From assembly GCA_029931535.1 (NCBI GenBank), contig JAQPZY010001521.1, forward strand, positions 434,001 to 498,000: 64,000 nucleotides of DNA, in the 5' to 3' direction. Source of the DNA: Margaritifera margaritifera. Lineage: Eukaryota; Mollusca; Bivalvia; Unionida; Margaritiferidae. How positions within the stretch are numbered: position 1 is the stretch's first letter; each line of letters opens with the position of its first letter. The notes below the pieces were generated by a model, which was not told the origin of the DNA, did not search any database, and saw only the letters and a list, made by a program, of their open reading frames with translations. The translations under genes were made by a program, and so were the position numbers. Of the stretch, positions 36,377 to 49,606 are shown piece after piece.

Positions 36377-36434
<58 letters not shown>
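36377..36434. repeat. (TA)n microsatellite
   Basis: About 29 TA dinucleotides. Overlapping poly-YI frames are artefacts. Confidence 0.95.
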
Positions 36435-36441
<7 letters not shown>

Positions 36442-36949
36442 AGATATTCACTCGCTTATATAAATGGCAAAGATCCAAAAGATGTCAATTAGTTTTGTAA
36501 GAGACAAGTTCTAATTTAATAAACTCAGAAATTGACGAATTGTATCAAGAGTACGTTGATATATGTTTGTAGCTTTATAGAAATTACGATATTTATCAAC
36601 CATCCTCAAGAAACAAACGTATAAGACCACACCGCTCATCGTAGATTATCATTTCTTTCGACATGTCTTATAGTATCAATATCAACCGCATCGTTTGCAA
36701 ACATGGAGACCGGATGGGATAATCATGTTGTAAGCATTTTGTAGGTTTACTGCTTTAAAACAGAACATCATCAAACGATATGTATGCGTAGTTTTTAGCC
36801 AAACATTTATCTTTCGGAATAATCTCTTCCCTGCTCAAACATAGGCATTTAAGTGAAAATTTTGCAGTACACTTGTATTTCAGAACAGATCATATTGTAC
36901 AAATGTCAATGTTTCGTCCGTTTGTTTGTGACACCGATGTTTACTAAGT

Positions 36950-37640
36950 AGCAAACCACTTGCCTTCTAATAGTAGACTCCTATTTGTGTTTACTCCTAA
37001 GCAAACTACTAACATTTTGACAGTAGAATCCATTTCGTGTTTACTCCTTAGCATACTACTTACCATCAGATTGTAGAATACCCTTCCTGTTTACCCTTTA
37101 GCAAACTCTTTACTATCTGATAGTAGAATCCCCTTCGTGTTTGCCACTTAGAAAACTACTTGCCATCTGATAGTAGAAGACCCTTCGTGTGTATCCCTAA
37201 GCAAACTACTTACTCTCTGATAGTGTGAAGCCCCTTCGTGTTTACCCTTAGCAAACTACTTATAATCTGATAGTAGATTCCCCTCTGTGTTTACCTCGTA
37301 CCAAACTATGTACCATCTGATAGTAGAATCCCCTTCTTGTTTGCCCCTTAGCAAACAACTTACTATCTGATAGTAGAATCCCCTTCGTGATTACTTCTTA
37401 GCAAATTACTTACCATCTGATAGTAGAATCCCCATTGTGTATACCCTTAGCAAACCATTTTCCACCAGATCGCAGAATCCCCTTCGTGTTTGCCCCTTAG
37501 CCAACAACTTACCATTCAATAGGAGAATCCCCTTCGTGGTTCCGCTTAACAAACTACTTACCATCTGATAGTATAATCCCCATCGTGTCGACTCATTAAG
37601 AAACTACTTACCATGTGATAGTGGAATCCCCTTCTTGAAC
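36950..37640. repeat. 50-bp minisatellite, ~14 copies
   Basis: The consensus agcaaactacttaccatctg atagtagaatccccttcgtg tttacccctt recurs with a steady ~50-bp spacing and 5-20% divergence between copies. There is no coding potential. Confidence 0.92.
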
Positions 37641-40300
37641 ATATATTTATGAGGTACACTCCGAGATTATTTCATGCTTGCACTTTTGAGCATCTTTATA
37701 GCAAAAGTTATTTTATGATACGGTAAACGTCATGCTTATCATACGGTCAGGACTACACGTTACGATAGTAAATGATGCAGTTAAAATCCGTTGTGAGGTA
37801 GTGTAATAGCGCAATGTCTTCTATTAGTGCTGCATGCAGTTGAATGAACTGGAACAAAACTTATATTATTACCGCCCTCCACTTTCAGTTTATTCTGAAT
37901 GACCTAGAAGTACATCAGTGTGAAAAACATTCCATCATGTTTTATATCATTTTAAATATGCCCTACTATATGGGGTCCGGTATATATTTGGACGCACTGT
38001 CTGATCATGCAGTGCTTTCATCAAAAAAGCTAGAAAGAAGATTGAGACTCCATAGAGAGTGGACTTACATTTTTAAAAAGAATTCGCAGCAATCGGATGT
38101 CGCAACGTGTCTTTCGATTGATGAAAGGAGCACAATAATAACGTTTGGGGTCATGCGAGTTAACAAAAGCGAGTTGAAACGGAGAGTGGACTTTACGTGC
38201 CCCAAAATATTGATTACAGCAACCTAAGTGCCGCTTAACAGGTTTGGTGAACCAGCAAAATTTAATGGTGTATGTTCTTGCACAAGGAAGATATGATTGA
38301 CAGTGTGACACAAAGATAAAGCAAGCGATGGGCGTCTACATTTCAGTTTCCCTAGGGAAGTAGCTCCGACGTACCCCGCCGTCATACCTCATCTGAGGAG
38401 CAACGCCACAGACTCGTACTAAGCAACTGACTGGTGATGTAGCAGACATATGAACAGTGATGAAAGAAAGATTAATTTAAACAGTATCTCGCACAAAGTT
38501 TAAAATTAAAATCTGTCCAGTACTCATATTGATTAATTTTGTTTTGAATACAGCACTTGCAAGAAACGGAGATGTTTCACAGTAGCTTTATTGTTATCTC
38601 AATGTCTCAAAGATGAACGGTTATGTAAACTTATTCGATCAGCCTGTTTGTAAACAATATTGAATCCAAAGCTATTCATGCGTACAAGTCTTTTATGAAG
38701 GTCGATACTTCAATCGTCCGCACTGCAACACTTTTGTTTCTTGTTAGGTTTGCGTAATGACTAGATGTTTCCATGTGTACAGATAGATTATATCCTGGAA
38801 TGAAAATGGATCTAATCCGATAGTACAGAAGAGGATGTTACATTGTGTTTCTATTAACAGGAGTTGAGAGGATCAACCATGTATAACAGACACACCACAG
38901 CTTTAAACTCGTATGATGACGTGATCTGAATTTAAAGAAATGGTGTGCTACATTTTGTTTGCTGCATCCAGCACATGGATACTTAAAAATGTTCTGTCCT
39001 TTTGTTTCCATTCGGGAGGTGTATCCGATTCTTTGTTGTAGGTAATATTCACAAACAGGACACTAAAGGGATACTGCTTTTTCCTGTGTTAGCCTAATTG
39101 CTTTCTTCCATTTCAATTACCATTATGCACACTAGTATATTTGAAAAAAATGCTACAGAGATGCATCTGAGATGTTTATGTAGGAAATCTTTTAAAAATT
39201 TCACAGCTGGTTTCCTGTCAGGGCTTTGGAACTGTCATTGTCTCCTCTGCATTGACTCATTTAAGGACATTCTGGGAAAATATTACAAAGGTGCTCATCA
39301 ACTTCCATGTTATACATTTTCAATTTGCGAAAAGATTTCGCAAACACTAATACCTATATTCCGATTTATTTTGCCCGTTTCAAAATCCTAAGAGTGTAGT
39401 ATCATACAAAGTTTTCCGATGATCATAGACCGTTTCACATTCTTATTTGAAATTTAACAATGCTGGAAAACAATACAACATGATTTCTTAGAGTAAATGT
39501 GTTATCTCTCTGAACAGAAGAGAACGTGCTAATAGATATTCAGTGGTTTATTTAAGGGGAACTCATTTTTATGGTAGAAAAACCGGCGAGAAGTTGACAT
39601 TTGTACCGCGGTTCAGGTCTGAAATACGTGTTCACATTTTTGATTTAAAGCCCAAGTTTAATGAAGGATAGAATTAATTCTTAAATTCTAACGTTTTCAA
39701 TAAACATTTTGCACCATAAATATATCAATTTGTCCGTGCGCGTTCTTCAAAAGATGCTATTGAGGTTTACCGTACTTGACGGATGTCGACTAAAAGTTGA
39801 AGGTATGGTATTAAGCCCTTTCCATTCAGGAAGCCTTACCTTTGTACCCTCATCTTCCAAGGGGTGATTTGATTTAATCGTCAAATCGTCAATTCCTGGA
39901 AATACCGACTTTATCTGCAATTTTTAAAAATGATAGCCCCAAACAAAACTCTCAAAATAGGGTAGCCCCAACATAAACCTATAAAGTTATACGATTTCAA
40001 CATTCTACTCATGTTCTATGGTTGAGATAAAGAGCTATTGGAATTATTTTCATCTATTGTGCGACTTGCACTAAGTTCTTAAATGTGATATCCTCATGCC
40101 TCCCCGCCCCCCCCCCCAGTAAATAAAGTGTTTTCTGCGATCTATAAGTGAAAAGAAATTGAAAACCAACCTTAGTCTGCACAGACGGGAAAAGAGGTCG
40201 AAATAAAAATATATTTACCAGATTTACCTATATTAAATGAGGAATAATTTTTACTAAGTGGTATTAACATTTTTCATTTGCAAACGTTTCAACAGCTCGC
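37641..40300. other. Intergenic with unrecognised short frames
   Basis: Includes a 127-codon ATG frame on the plus strand (37844-38227) and a 97-codon frame (39098-39391). Neither shows a domain, signal peptide or obvious repeat origin, and neither has a second copy in the window. They could be exons of an unrecognised gene or chance frames in AT-rich DNA. Confidence 0.3.
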
Positions 40301-40319
40301 CGCGCCATGACACATAAAA

Positions 40320-42570
40320 TCAACATTGGGATCGCTTATTAGAAAAAGATATCTCGCATCGCCATCATGCATACAATCCTCATCCAAATCTCTCATTAGA
40401 AAGAAACGTAACTCATCGGCAAGAAGTCTCTTTGTGGGGCTGCCAGACAATGACTATAATCATCTAACTTTAGAAGATGTTGACAAGAATTTCAACATGA
40501 AACAACCCCATCCTGTGGTAGTTTAATTATGAAGAACTTTCCCGTCGTTGGAAAGAAGAGCTGTTGAAGACAGGAAGCATTAGTCCAGAAAACAAACCCG
40601 AAAGTAAGTAGTGAATTCCCTTTTGCAACGCAAGAAAAAATTGCGGAGGATTTGGTCATAAGACCGGAATGCAAAGAAATGGTACAGCTTATACCAACTG
40701 TCGTAGTAGAGTTGTCGCAAAGGGGGCTGCTTTACAAAGTTTTCCTCGACTTTTTCGTGTGGCAACTGCCAAAGAATTTTCTTTTGACATTATTGCGTTT
40801 CTGCTTTGGATCGAATGTGTGTATTGGTACAAGTCAGATTGTACCTATATGGAAAAGACCAAAACATTTTGGAAGAGTCGCTGAAGGCTATTGTGGGGGG
40901 GGGGGGGCGGGGACTTCGTGAGATTCGTGAGTTGGTTCAAGAACATTACCCAGTTAGTTGCATGTGAAGCAGACAGAGGTCTTTGCAAGTCAGATGATGG
41001 ATCAGACAGAAATTTTGCAGTACCAATTATACATTATAAGGGTTATTTTTATTATTATGGAATTTAGAATGCAAATCCTCACCTAACTGCAATTTTCAAA
41101 AATGTCATGCAGATAGTCTCATCAGCATTGCAAAATACATCGTCATGTTTGCCCGATGAAATCATGAAACTGATGCAGGGACTGACTGATAAAAGCGGGT
41201 TTGTTCACCCTCTAGGTTTTGAGGACGGGCCTTTATTGAAAGAACGACAGGAAAAAGTACAAATACAATCGAAGCCATTAGTTGGGCTTATACAAGACAT
41301 TCATAATGGCATCAGTGTATTATAAATGCATTCAGATCTTAAAGAGACGCTAAAAGTGGTGCTTATGGACATTGTGTCGGTGATTTCTAAATGTGCTCAG
41401 AAAATAAAGAAAAGAAAGAAATAGCTTTAAATTTCTTGACGTAGGTGATTCAACATGCCGCAAGATCAAACTTTTCTATGTCGTAAGCGCCATCAAAACT
41501 TTTTTGCACGACCGAAGAAAATACTATGAACACTTTGCTGATTGGAGGGGAAACATATGTCTTTGCCTTGCTACAATCAATGTTGCACAACAGCTGTACG
41601 TCAGGGCAATAAAATGCACGTGGAATCGCAAAAGAATTATATACATTTGAGGGATTATTTGTACGGTAGAGAACAGAGAAATGGTATACAGTAAACAGAA
41701 AAACACTTGAACGTGACAACGCTATCTACCAGGCATTAGGTCTCGATGGCTTAAAAAAGCGAACATTTTGAAAAATGGAATTTGCCATGTTCAAGAAAAA
41801 GAGATAAAGAGAAAATTGATGATGCCAATACGGGACCGAAAATAAGATAAATGCTATTGCTTCGCTCGTGAGAAACAGTATGCCGGTACTGTTCATAAAC
41901 TTGATATATTACGAAGAAAGATATTACCCAATAGTGGTCAATCAAACACAGTTCAGTTCATGGTTGTCAGTGTCTATTTGGCATTCTTTTGTTTTTGTTG
42001 CGTCTAAATAGAGGTTCTTGAAGTTGACAGTTTGTTGTGTATCAGTTGGATGCCAGACGCAACAATCGTGTTTGACAGAAAACGAAACAAGTTACTCTCT
42101 AAATAGGAGTTTTTAAAAGCGGTATATTTACCTGCAGTTAACAAACCGACACGCCCCATAAATTTGGAAATAATGTACCAGAAATAAAAGCTGAACTAAA
42201 CTGTTAGGCGAATTTACATCTCTGAAGGTATCTACAGTCACCCTGTCGGAAGAAATACTTCTATGCCTTGTAATAAAAGATGTTTCTGACAAGCTCAGTA
42301 GTACTCTGGTCTTGATACGGGAAGGTTACGAGATAAGGCATCAAAGAGTTATAGAGTTGATCGTATTTCTGTGTTGTTATTGAAACTGGTCACCGAATCT
42401 ATTCTGATGGTCTCCTGTGTGCTGGTTTCTGAAAGGGTACAGTGTTACAATTGAAAAATTCCTCAAGATTGTTGAGAAAGTGCACGACGAATGTCACCAA
42501 GTAGGAGTCCATGTTCCTGCAGACTCATTCGATGGACAGTGGCTCAGCATAACTGTTCGTTAAAATGAAT
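40320..42570 (+). pseudogene. Degenerate coding remnant of unknown family
   Basis: The plus strand shows protein-like blocks in changing frames: SLIRKRYLASPSC and SSARSLFVGLPDNDYNHLTL (~40327-40470), LPDEIMKLMQGLTD and DGPLLKERQEKVQ (~41150-41265), HKLDILRRKILPNSG (~41893-41937), DATIVFDRKRNKLLS (~42055-42100), and FLKIVEKVHDECHQVGVHVP then DSFDGQWLSITVR (~42460-42560). Stops and frameshifts separate them, and a poly-G tract interrupts at 40893. Codon-like composition and long conserved-looking blocks suggest a once-functional protein of some 700 residues, possibly transposon-encoded. I cannot name the family. Confidence 0.4.
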
Positions 42571-42923
42571 GTTAGGAAAGTAGTTGAAAATAGGCAGAAA
42601 TCTGCAATTATAAAAAACGTTGTTTCCGTAAGAAACACATATATGGTATCGATCTGAAAGCAAAGAGATTGTCTGTACTAACAATGTTTCATCAACTCCA
42701 ACAACGAAAGGATGGAAGGTAAGCAGAGAAAATGAAACTATTGAAAAATGTTTCCCAAGAAACGTAGCGGAAACATTGCCAAAAATAACTATGCTCAAAC
42801 GCTTGCCAAAACGAAGTCTTTACTGCTTCCATGTGTGACGAGACAACGAATATAATAGACGTCCAGAGACTTTTACTGCAACATGTCACAATGCATCAGA
42901 AAATTTAATGTTGTTATGTACAA

Positions 42924-43160
42924 TTGAACTGTACCAGACTATTTACTGTTTAACAATGTCATTATTATCAACACGCTTTCCCTCCTCGTGTAGTAGCATC
43001 TGTGCAGAAATTATTAGTTTACTTCATATATTCAGAAAAAGGTTTACATATTTTTCAGATTACTGATAATATTATTTCTACCATGATATACGGTTCGTAT
43101 TCATTTCTGTTTGATGTTGAACTTATTATTCCGTATCCTTCACTTTCTTAGCAGATTGGA
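42924..43160. repeat. Paralogous segment carrying an empty retrotransposon site
   Basis: It matches 44547-44616 joined directly to 46958-47130. The text runs from ttgaactgta through tgtttaacaatgtcattattatc to tgtagtagca and on to atccttcactttcttagca. It preserves the pre-insertion state of the retrotransposon at 44617-46957. Confidence 0.8.
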
Positions 43161-44540
43161 AAAACATACATTTTCATTTAACTATTCTAATTATATTTAC
43201 AACGTTTTATCACATAAAAATGATCACAAGATGTTGACAAAGCACAACTCCGATAAGAAGGTTTCAACTGAAGGTATGAGTATTGTCAATTTGACTTATT
43301 TAAATGAAGGTTCAACATTTGATGATCAACGAGGTTTGTCATCGGAAGCACTATTTAAATTTAGTAAAATTTTTGTTTTTAAAATCATTGTAAAAAAAAA
43401 TGTTCCTAAGCCATGGTACTGCAAGAACATTTGACATTTCTAAAAGTATACATTGAACTTGTAATAGCAGAACTACCATCAATATATTAAACTTACAATA
43501 TTGTGCCACAGTTATAGTTACAGGCATCACTGACTGAATAATAATTATATGTTTTTGCGTACTTGACGAGTTCATTCCATAGATTTGGATAAACGTCTCT
43601 TTAAACACAAGCTTCATTGTTTTTATTTCATAGTGAAACACACTTCTTCAGTTTTTTAAATACTTTACTCACTCTTGAGACTGGGGAAAATCTGAAACTC
43701 CAGTCTGTCTAGTTATCAGCCGTTTTCCAGCCACCCGTATAGTTCACTTATGAAGCTAATTTCTCTCCATACAAACTATCCCAAGTGTATTCTTTTTATT
43801 CACGCGTTTTCTTTCCAGCGTATCAAAAAAGTGATCTCTATGATGAAAAGGGGAAAAGATCATAATTCATAAAATGCTCACTTCAACGAACGCATGAGAG
43901 ATACAAAAAGAGCTCTGTTTCACATGCTTACATATTTTGATCTGACAGGGTACAAAGGCAATTAAGATTAAGGCATCTCAAAGTACAAAAAAGAAGTTAC
44001 TCCATATATCTGTAATCAGCATAATACAGTTCATAGCTATTTCTCAATATCACTGATGACATTTTAAATGCCTTGGTACAGTGTGGCGTTCCAGTGATTT
44101 GCTTAGGTAGTGGCTTAATGTTACTGGTAATGTTACTAAAGAACCTACTGTTGAGGCTTACGTTCTGTATGCAAATGATCTAAAATAGACAGAAAAATAA
44201 ATTAAAAATCAAAATATCATGATGCTTTCCATGAAACAACCAATGGATAAAATGTATTCACATATAAGTTAGTAATTTCAGTCTGTAAAATACAAAGACA
44301 TGAAAAACACAAAGGCCTAGTTTCAGGTTACTTTGCAGCTTTTGAGAAGTTCGTACGTAGCATTCTTTGCTAGTTATGATAAATACGTTTACGGTTTCTT
44401 GTGTGGAGAACCACTGACTTCTTACCGGAGTTGTGATTTGTCACCATCTTGTGATCATTTGTATGTGCTAAAATGTTTTAAATATAATTAGAATAGTTCC
44501 ATGAAAATGTTTGCAATTTGAATTTTTTATATATGTATAA
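43160..44540. other. Intergenic, nothing recognised
   Basis: AT-rich sequence. The open frame 43111-43434 begins inside the duplicated segment and shows no domain. Confidence 0.4.
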
Positions 44541-44616
44541 TTGAACTGTATATGACTCTGTTTGCTGTTTAACAGTTTCATTATTATCAATACATTTTCT
44601 TTCCCTCTGTAGTAGG

Positions 44617-46957
44617 TAATGTGCTAAACTCTTGGAAAGAGGTCACGGTAATACCTGTTCATAAACCAGTCAAGTATAGCACAGATCCTATGAAGCACAG
44701 TCGCATTGTTTTGTGGAGCTGTGTCTTTAAAACGATGGAACGAATGATCAATGCAAGGCTCGTTTAGTATTTGAAGTCCAACAATTTAATATATCCTATC
44801 CAACGGGGCTTCTGATATGTTCTTTGTACCAACGTTCATATGGTTAGACTTGAAACATTCATTCGCGATGCTTTTATCAAAAAAGAACATTTAGTAGCTG
44901 TTTTCTTCGAATAGGAAAAGGGCTATGATACAACATGGAAGTACGGAATAATGAATGACCTGCACGATTTGGGTCTGAAAGGCCATCTACCACTTTTATA
45001 TCAAACTTTCTTTCAGACAGAGATTTCAAAGTTCGAGTAGGCTCCACCCTCTCTGATTTGTACGAACAAGAAATGTGTGTGCCTCAGGGCAGCATTCTAT
45101 CTGTTACGCTTTTTAACATCACAATTAACAACATCAACAAGTGTTTGGGTCCTGGTGTGGATTGCTCCCTGTATGTTGATGATTTTCTAGTATGCTATCG
45201 ATCCAAACATATGCATACAATTGACAGACAATTGCAACCAAATATAAACAAGATTTAAACTTGGGCAACTGCCTGTGATTTTAAATTCTCAAAAATCAAA
45301 AACAGTATGTATGCATTTCTGTTAGCTACAAAGACAACATGATGACGTTAGACGAAGCACCTATATCGACAGAAAACTCACCTGTTTTCCACACATCAAG
45401 CAGTTGAAAGCTAAATGATTGAAATCCATTAATTTGCTTAAAGTAGTAGCGTACACTGACTAGGGTGTTGATAGAAAAGTTGTTCTTAACCTATATAGGA
45501 TCTTTATTAGGTTCAGACAGAAAGTAATTTTTAAAAATACTTGATCTAATTCGCCATCAGGCAATGCGACTCGAACCCTTTAAACTTTGCTTATATGTCT
45601 GTTTTTCAACCCAACTACAGAACTTTGTACGCAAATAAACCAAACGTCATTCCAACCTTTGGCATTAGGATATCGTCCAGCCTTGACCAAAAAAAATTGA
45701 CCTTTAAAAAATCAAAAAGTCCTCTGTTTCTGTAACACCTCCTGGGCTTTTAAAACAGCCGAAAGCACTTTTTACACTGCATGTAGGAAAAAAATCTGAG
45801 ACAAATCCTTCCATATTTCATAACTCTTACAAGGAACTTCTCTCCAAATTTAATGACTACACAAGAATCTATACTGACGGCTCAAAGGATGGTGAAAAGA
45901 CTGTTGCAGCCTTTATTAGTGGAGATCATACTTCAAAGCTTCGTTTACCAGATGGCGCATCGATATTTTCAGCAGAAATCAGGGCAATCGATCTTGCCCT
46001 GAAATATATTGTAAGCAAAAATATGTAAAACTATAATCATCTTCTCAGATTCAATATCAGTACTTCAGTCACTCGACAGTAGGAAGTTGGAAAACCCATT
46101 ATTGACTAACAGTCTCATTAAACATACCGAACTGTGTTACTCTCACACTATAATATAATGTTGGTTACCCAGTCATGTCGGTATTAAAGGTAATGAAAGA
46201 GTAGAATGCACTGCTAAAATAGCCCTGTCTCATCAGCCATCTGATTTTAAAATGCCATACGCTAATTTTACACCTAGTATAAAAAAACTTATTTAGTAAG
46301 TGACAGGCATCATGGAATGATGTTGTCAATAACAAGCTCCATGTGGTCAAGCCCTCTTTAGGCGAATGGCCTCCTTCCTACAGAACGATCCGTATGGACG
46401 AGGTAATCATTATACGAATTAGAATGAATTGCTCTTACTTGCATAACTCACTCTTACATATTAAAAGGTGAAGACACACTTTAGTGCATTTCCTGCATCG
46501 AACCCTTTACCGTAAAGCACGTTCTGATAGATTGTTTCGATCTCCAACCTATACTTGATCGTTACTACAATGTTCAGCACATGATGGAGCTTTCTGATAC
46601 AGTAAATGAGGCTTGTATGTTAAATTTCTTGAAGGAAGTTAACATGTTTTCTAAAATATAACCCGTGTACAACCTACTTACTTCTAGTAGTTTTAACCAA
46701 CACGCGTACTGTCAATCACCCTAAATATATTTTATGATCCAATTACCATTTATACATACCATTTACACTCCCCTTTGATCGGAAACCTTCATATATTACT
46801 CTCACCACCTCATTGTTTTATATTTGTACTTTTATCGCATGTTGATAGTGAACCACTTCTCATACATAAATCATATATCATCTAACCTTTTTACGGCGCT
46901 ATATATCCTTACAGTGCTGGTGCGCCTTAAAACCCCAAATCAATCAATCAATCGTCA
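44617..46957 (+). mobile_element. Non-LTR retrotransposon with RT and RNase H, decayed, copy 2
   Basis: Same family as 33541-35827 but longer at the 5' side. It begins with SWKEVTVIPVHKP and MERMINARLV (RT fingers region), then VAVFFE, EKGYDTTWKYGIMNDLHDLG, MCVPQGSILSVTLFNI and YVDDFLVCYRSKHM (active site ~45173-45215). RNase H pieces follow: IYTDGSKDGEK (~45870-45900) and FSAEIRAIDLALKY (~45968-46010). The 3' end is gctggtgcgccttaaaaccc plus (AATC)n at ~46952. Numerous stops and frameshifts. It is bracketed by tgtagtag (44609-44616 and 46958-46965), a target-site duplication. Confidence 0.87.
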
Positions 46958-47130
46958 TGTAGTAGCACTTGTGCAGAACATATTGCCTTGCTTCATATAT
47001 CCAGAGAAAGGTTTACGTATTTTTCAGATCACTGATTGTAGTATTTCCACCATGATTTACAATTCGTATTCTTTTCTGTATTATGCTGAACTTATTATTC
47101 TTTATCCTTCACTTTCTTAGCAAAACATTT

Positions 47131-48803
47131 TATATTCATCTGACAACATATATTATAAATTTCCCTTCTTAGTACTTTTGAACTTTCATTATCAGTCCTT
47201 TATAACGTAAACGTACATGTACGTTAGAATTTTCTAAGTATTTTCTGCGTAACTAAATCGATAAAGAAAGAAGAACTACTGTTTGATATTTAAGTGAAAT
47301 AAAGTTAATTATTATAACCATAGCCATTTCTCTTTTCTTATCAAAGCTTTCTCTCAAATTCCAATTATACATGTGTACCATTTAAATGTATATTGTCATC
47401 AATTTTTTGATCGTCAGGATCCCTTGGAGTTTCCCTTTGTCGTAATTTGTCGGAATATTAATTAAGATTGTATCGCTGTCACTGTGGTACCCCTTAAGCT
47501 TGTAAAATAGAAAGGTGAAATACGTTTTTCTAGGTATCACCCAGACAGTTCTCTGACCTTATTTAGTTTAAAATAATCGCAGTTCTCCCTAATGTTCGGT
47601 GTCTTATGCCAATCAAATCTAATTTTTAGAACAAAAATTGTGTTCATCTAAAGTTCTTTTAGCGTGAATGGAAAAGTCGGCACTTCAAAACACTTGTCTG
47701 AATATGATATGCTGTGATAAATTCACAACAGTTCACATTTCATATTCACTTACAACACACGTTCAAAAGTGTAAAGGAAAGGAAAAGAACTTTAACATTA
47801 GTAATAAAAAAACAACACTTTATTGGCCAATTGTAAATGTAAATCACAGCTATAAAATCATACTACTCGAATCACTTTCCTGCGATTGATTAAATAGAAT
47901 CTAAATAAAATAACAATATCAAAGAATATAATCGTTAGGATGTTTCACCAAATCACAGCTATAAAATCACAGTAATGGAATCAATTTTCTGAGATTGATT
48001 GTCTAGAACCTAAATGCTAATTTGTATAGCAAAGTAAAGTATTGATGCCGATCTCGAGCAGTTGATATTGCAGAGATGATAATATGACAAAATACAAATA
48101 TGAAAATTGTGATTTCCACTGATTATTCTCTGTGAAATAAGTACAAGAAAAAAGATCAATATATAGGTAAGTCGAAAAATTCTTAGTATTTTCGTTATGC
48201 TTAAAATGGGTGTAAAATACCAAATCCCAAAAATTTATACCAATAATTTAAGGCAATTAGTGGGAAAAAAAGTGGCAAGTGACACACATCAACAATATTT
48301 TGAGTCATTTTTGCAATATTTCTTTCAATGTATGCCATGATTTAAAAATATTTCTAATTTCGAACGTGTTTATAAAGGCAAATGGTGATAAACCAGTCAT
48401 TTTACGAATAGAAACATAAGAAAGGGGTAATTTATTTTACAACAAATCTATTAAATGTATCCGTTGGTTATTTATTATAATAAGGCTGATTTTGAATAGG
48501 TGAATTTGTTTTGTTATTTCAGATACATTTTAGATTGAAATATATTGAAACAGAAATTATCATAATAGTTTTATCGAGCGCAAAAGTACCGACATAACCT
48601 TCCTAAAAACTAGAAAGTAGTCAATACTGTCGGACATAGCTCTATACAATTTTATGTATACTTACTTACCGCCTAGGACTTCCTGATTTGTTATTAAAAG
48701 CACATAATAACATGAAACGATTTGTAAATATTACCTAAAAGATTTCACAATAAAGTAAAGAGAAGTTCAAAAAGATTTCACAATAAAGTGCAGAGAAGTT
48801 CAT

Positions 48804-48869
<66 letters not shown>

Positions 48870-49140
48870 TATAGTTGACTCTTTTCTTTAGAGTAAAGCA
48901 AATAATTATTAACTAAACCGGAATAGTATCGTAAAAAAAGAAAGTCTTCTTGTTTACAAACTTAAGCATACATTTCTATCGTACAAGTCTGGATTATACA
49001 GTATGCATGTCATTGATGAATGATTTGACCAATGATTAAAATGAAGAATCTAATAACAGGCGCTCTTGTAATGCCATATACTGTAATTGTAACTTATAAA
49101 ATGGTGTAAAATATATGATAGTAAAGCGTAGCACGTCTGA
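47131..49140. other. Intergenic, simple repeats only
   Basis: AT-rich sequence. It holds two near repeats 'aatcacagctataaaatcata.ta.t.gaatca.tttcctg.gattgatt' (47842-47890 and 47952-48000) and a (TA)n tract at 48807-48872. No gene was recognised. Confidence 0.55.
48807..48872. repeat. (TA)n microsatellite
   Basis: About 30 TA dinucleotides with one catata interruption. Confidence 0.95.
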
Positions 49141-49174
49141 TCAATATGATCTGAAATGTCTGAAGTAGTTTTTA

Positions 49175-49606
49175 GTGCTATTGGTCAATCCATATTTTAT
49201 ATTTCTGACACACCATGGCGTAAAAAAACTGTCCCACAATTGTCTACTGCGGCAAGAGTCGAAGTGCAATGCTAATGCACTTTTCACAGGGTTTAGAGAC
49301 TCAGCTTTTCTTTGCATAGATGCATTTATGCTACATACATTTTTGTGCAAGATTCAATCTGGAAGTATATTATGTGGAGAAATAGAGTCTTTAGATTCTT
49401 GGAAAACAACAGTAAATCCTACATTAAGTACTATACTTACTAATCGAAACAAGCAGACTAAAAATTTCAACGTACACATATACGTCCACTGTGACGAAAA
49501 GCAAAGCAGAGAATATTTACTGCTTTTCTTGTCTAGCTGCTTAATTCTTCAAAGAATCGGGATTCTGTCTTTGTGCGTGTTTCAAGAGGTAATGTTTGCT
49601 ACTTAA
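49175..49606 (+). other. Unrecognised 143-codon open frame
   Basis: This starts at a non-canonical or weak context and ends beside the zinc-finger pseudogene. It is rich in Cys, Leu and Phe, with no recognised motif and no leader. A 69-codon frame lies on the opposite strand. It is one of the longest frames outside repeats, so it is listed, but a chance frame or the remains of the neighbouring minus-strand gene are equally likely. Confidence 0.2.

Larger units (their letters stand above)
35828..36940. other. Intergenic, simple repeats only
   Basis: Contains a 24-bp repeat (36141-36236) and a (TA)n tract (36377-36434). No gene was recognised. Confidence 0.6.

Noticed and set aside
36950..37640. 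Possible CRISPR-like array
   Set aside because: Repeats are contiguous without unique spacers, diverge from copy to copy and sit in eukaryotic DNA.
42544..42889. Minus-strand frames of 65-84 codons
   Set aside because: Shadows of the degenerate plus-strand remnant; no motif.
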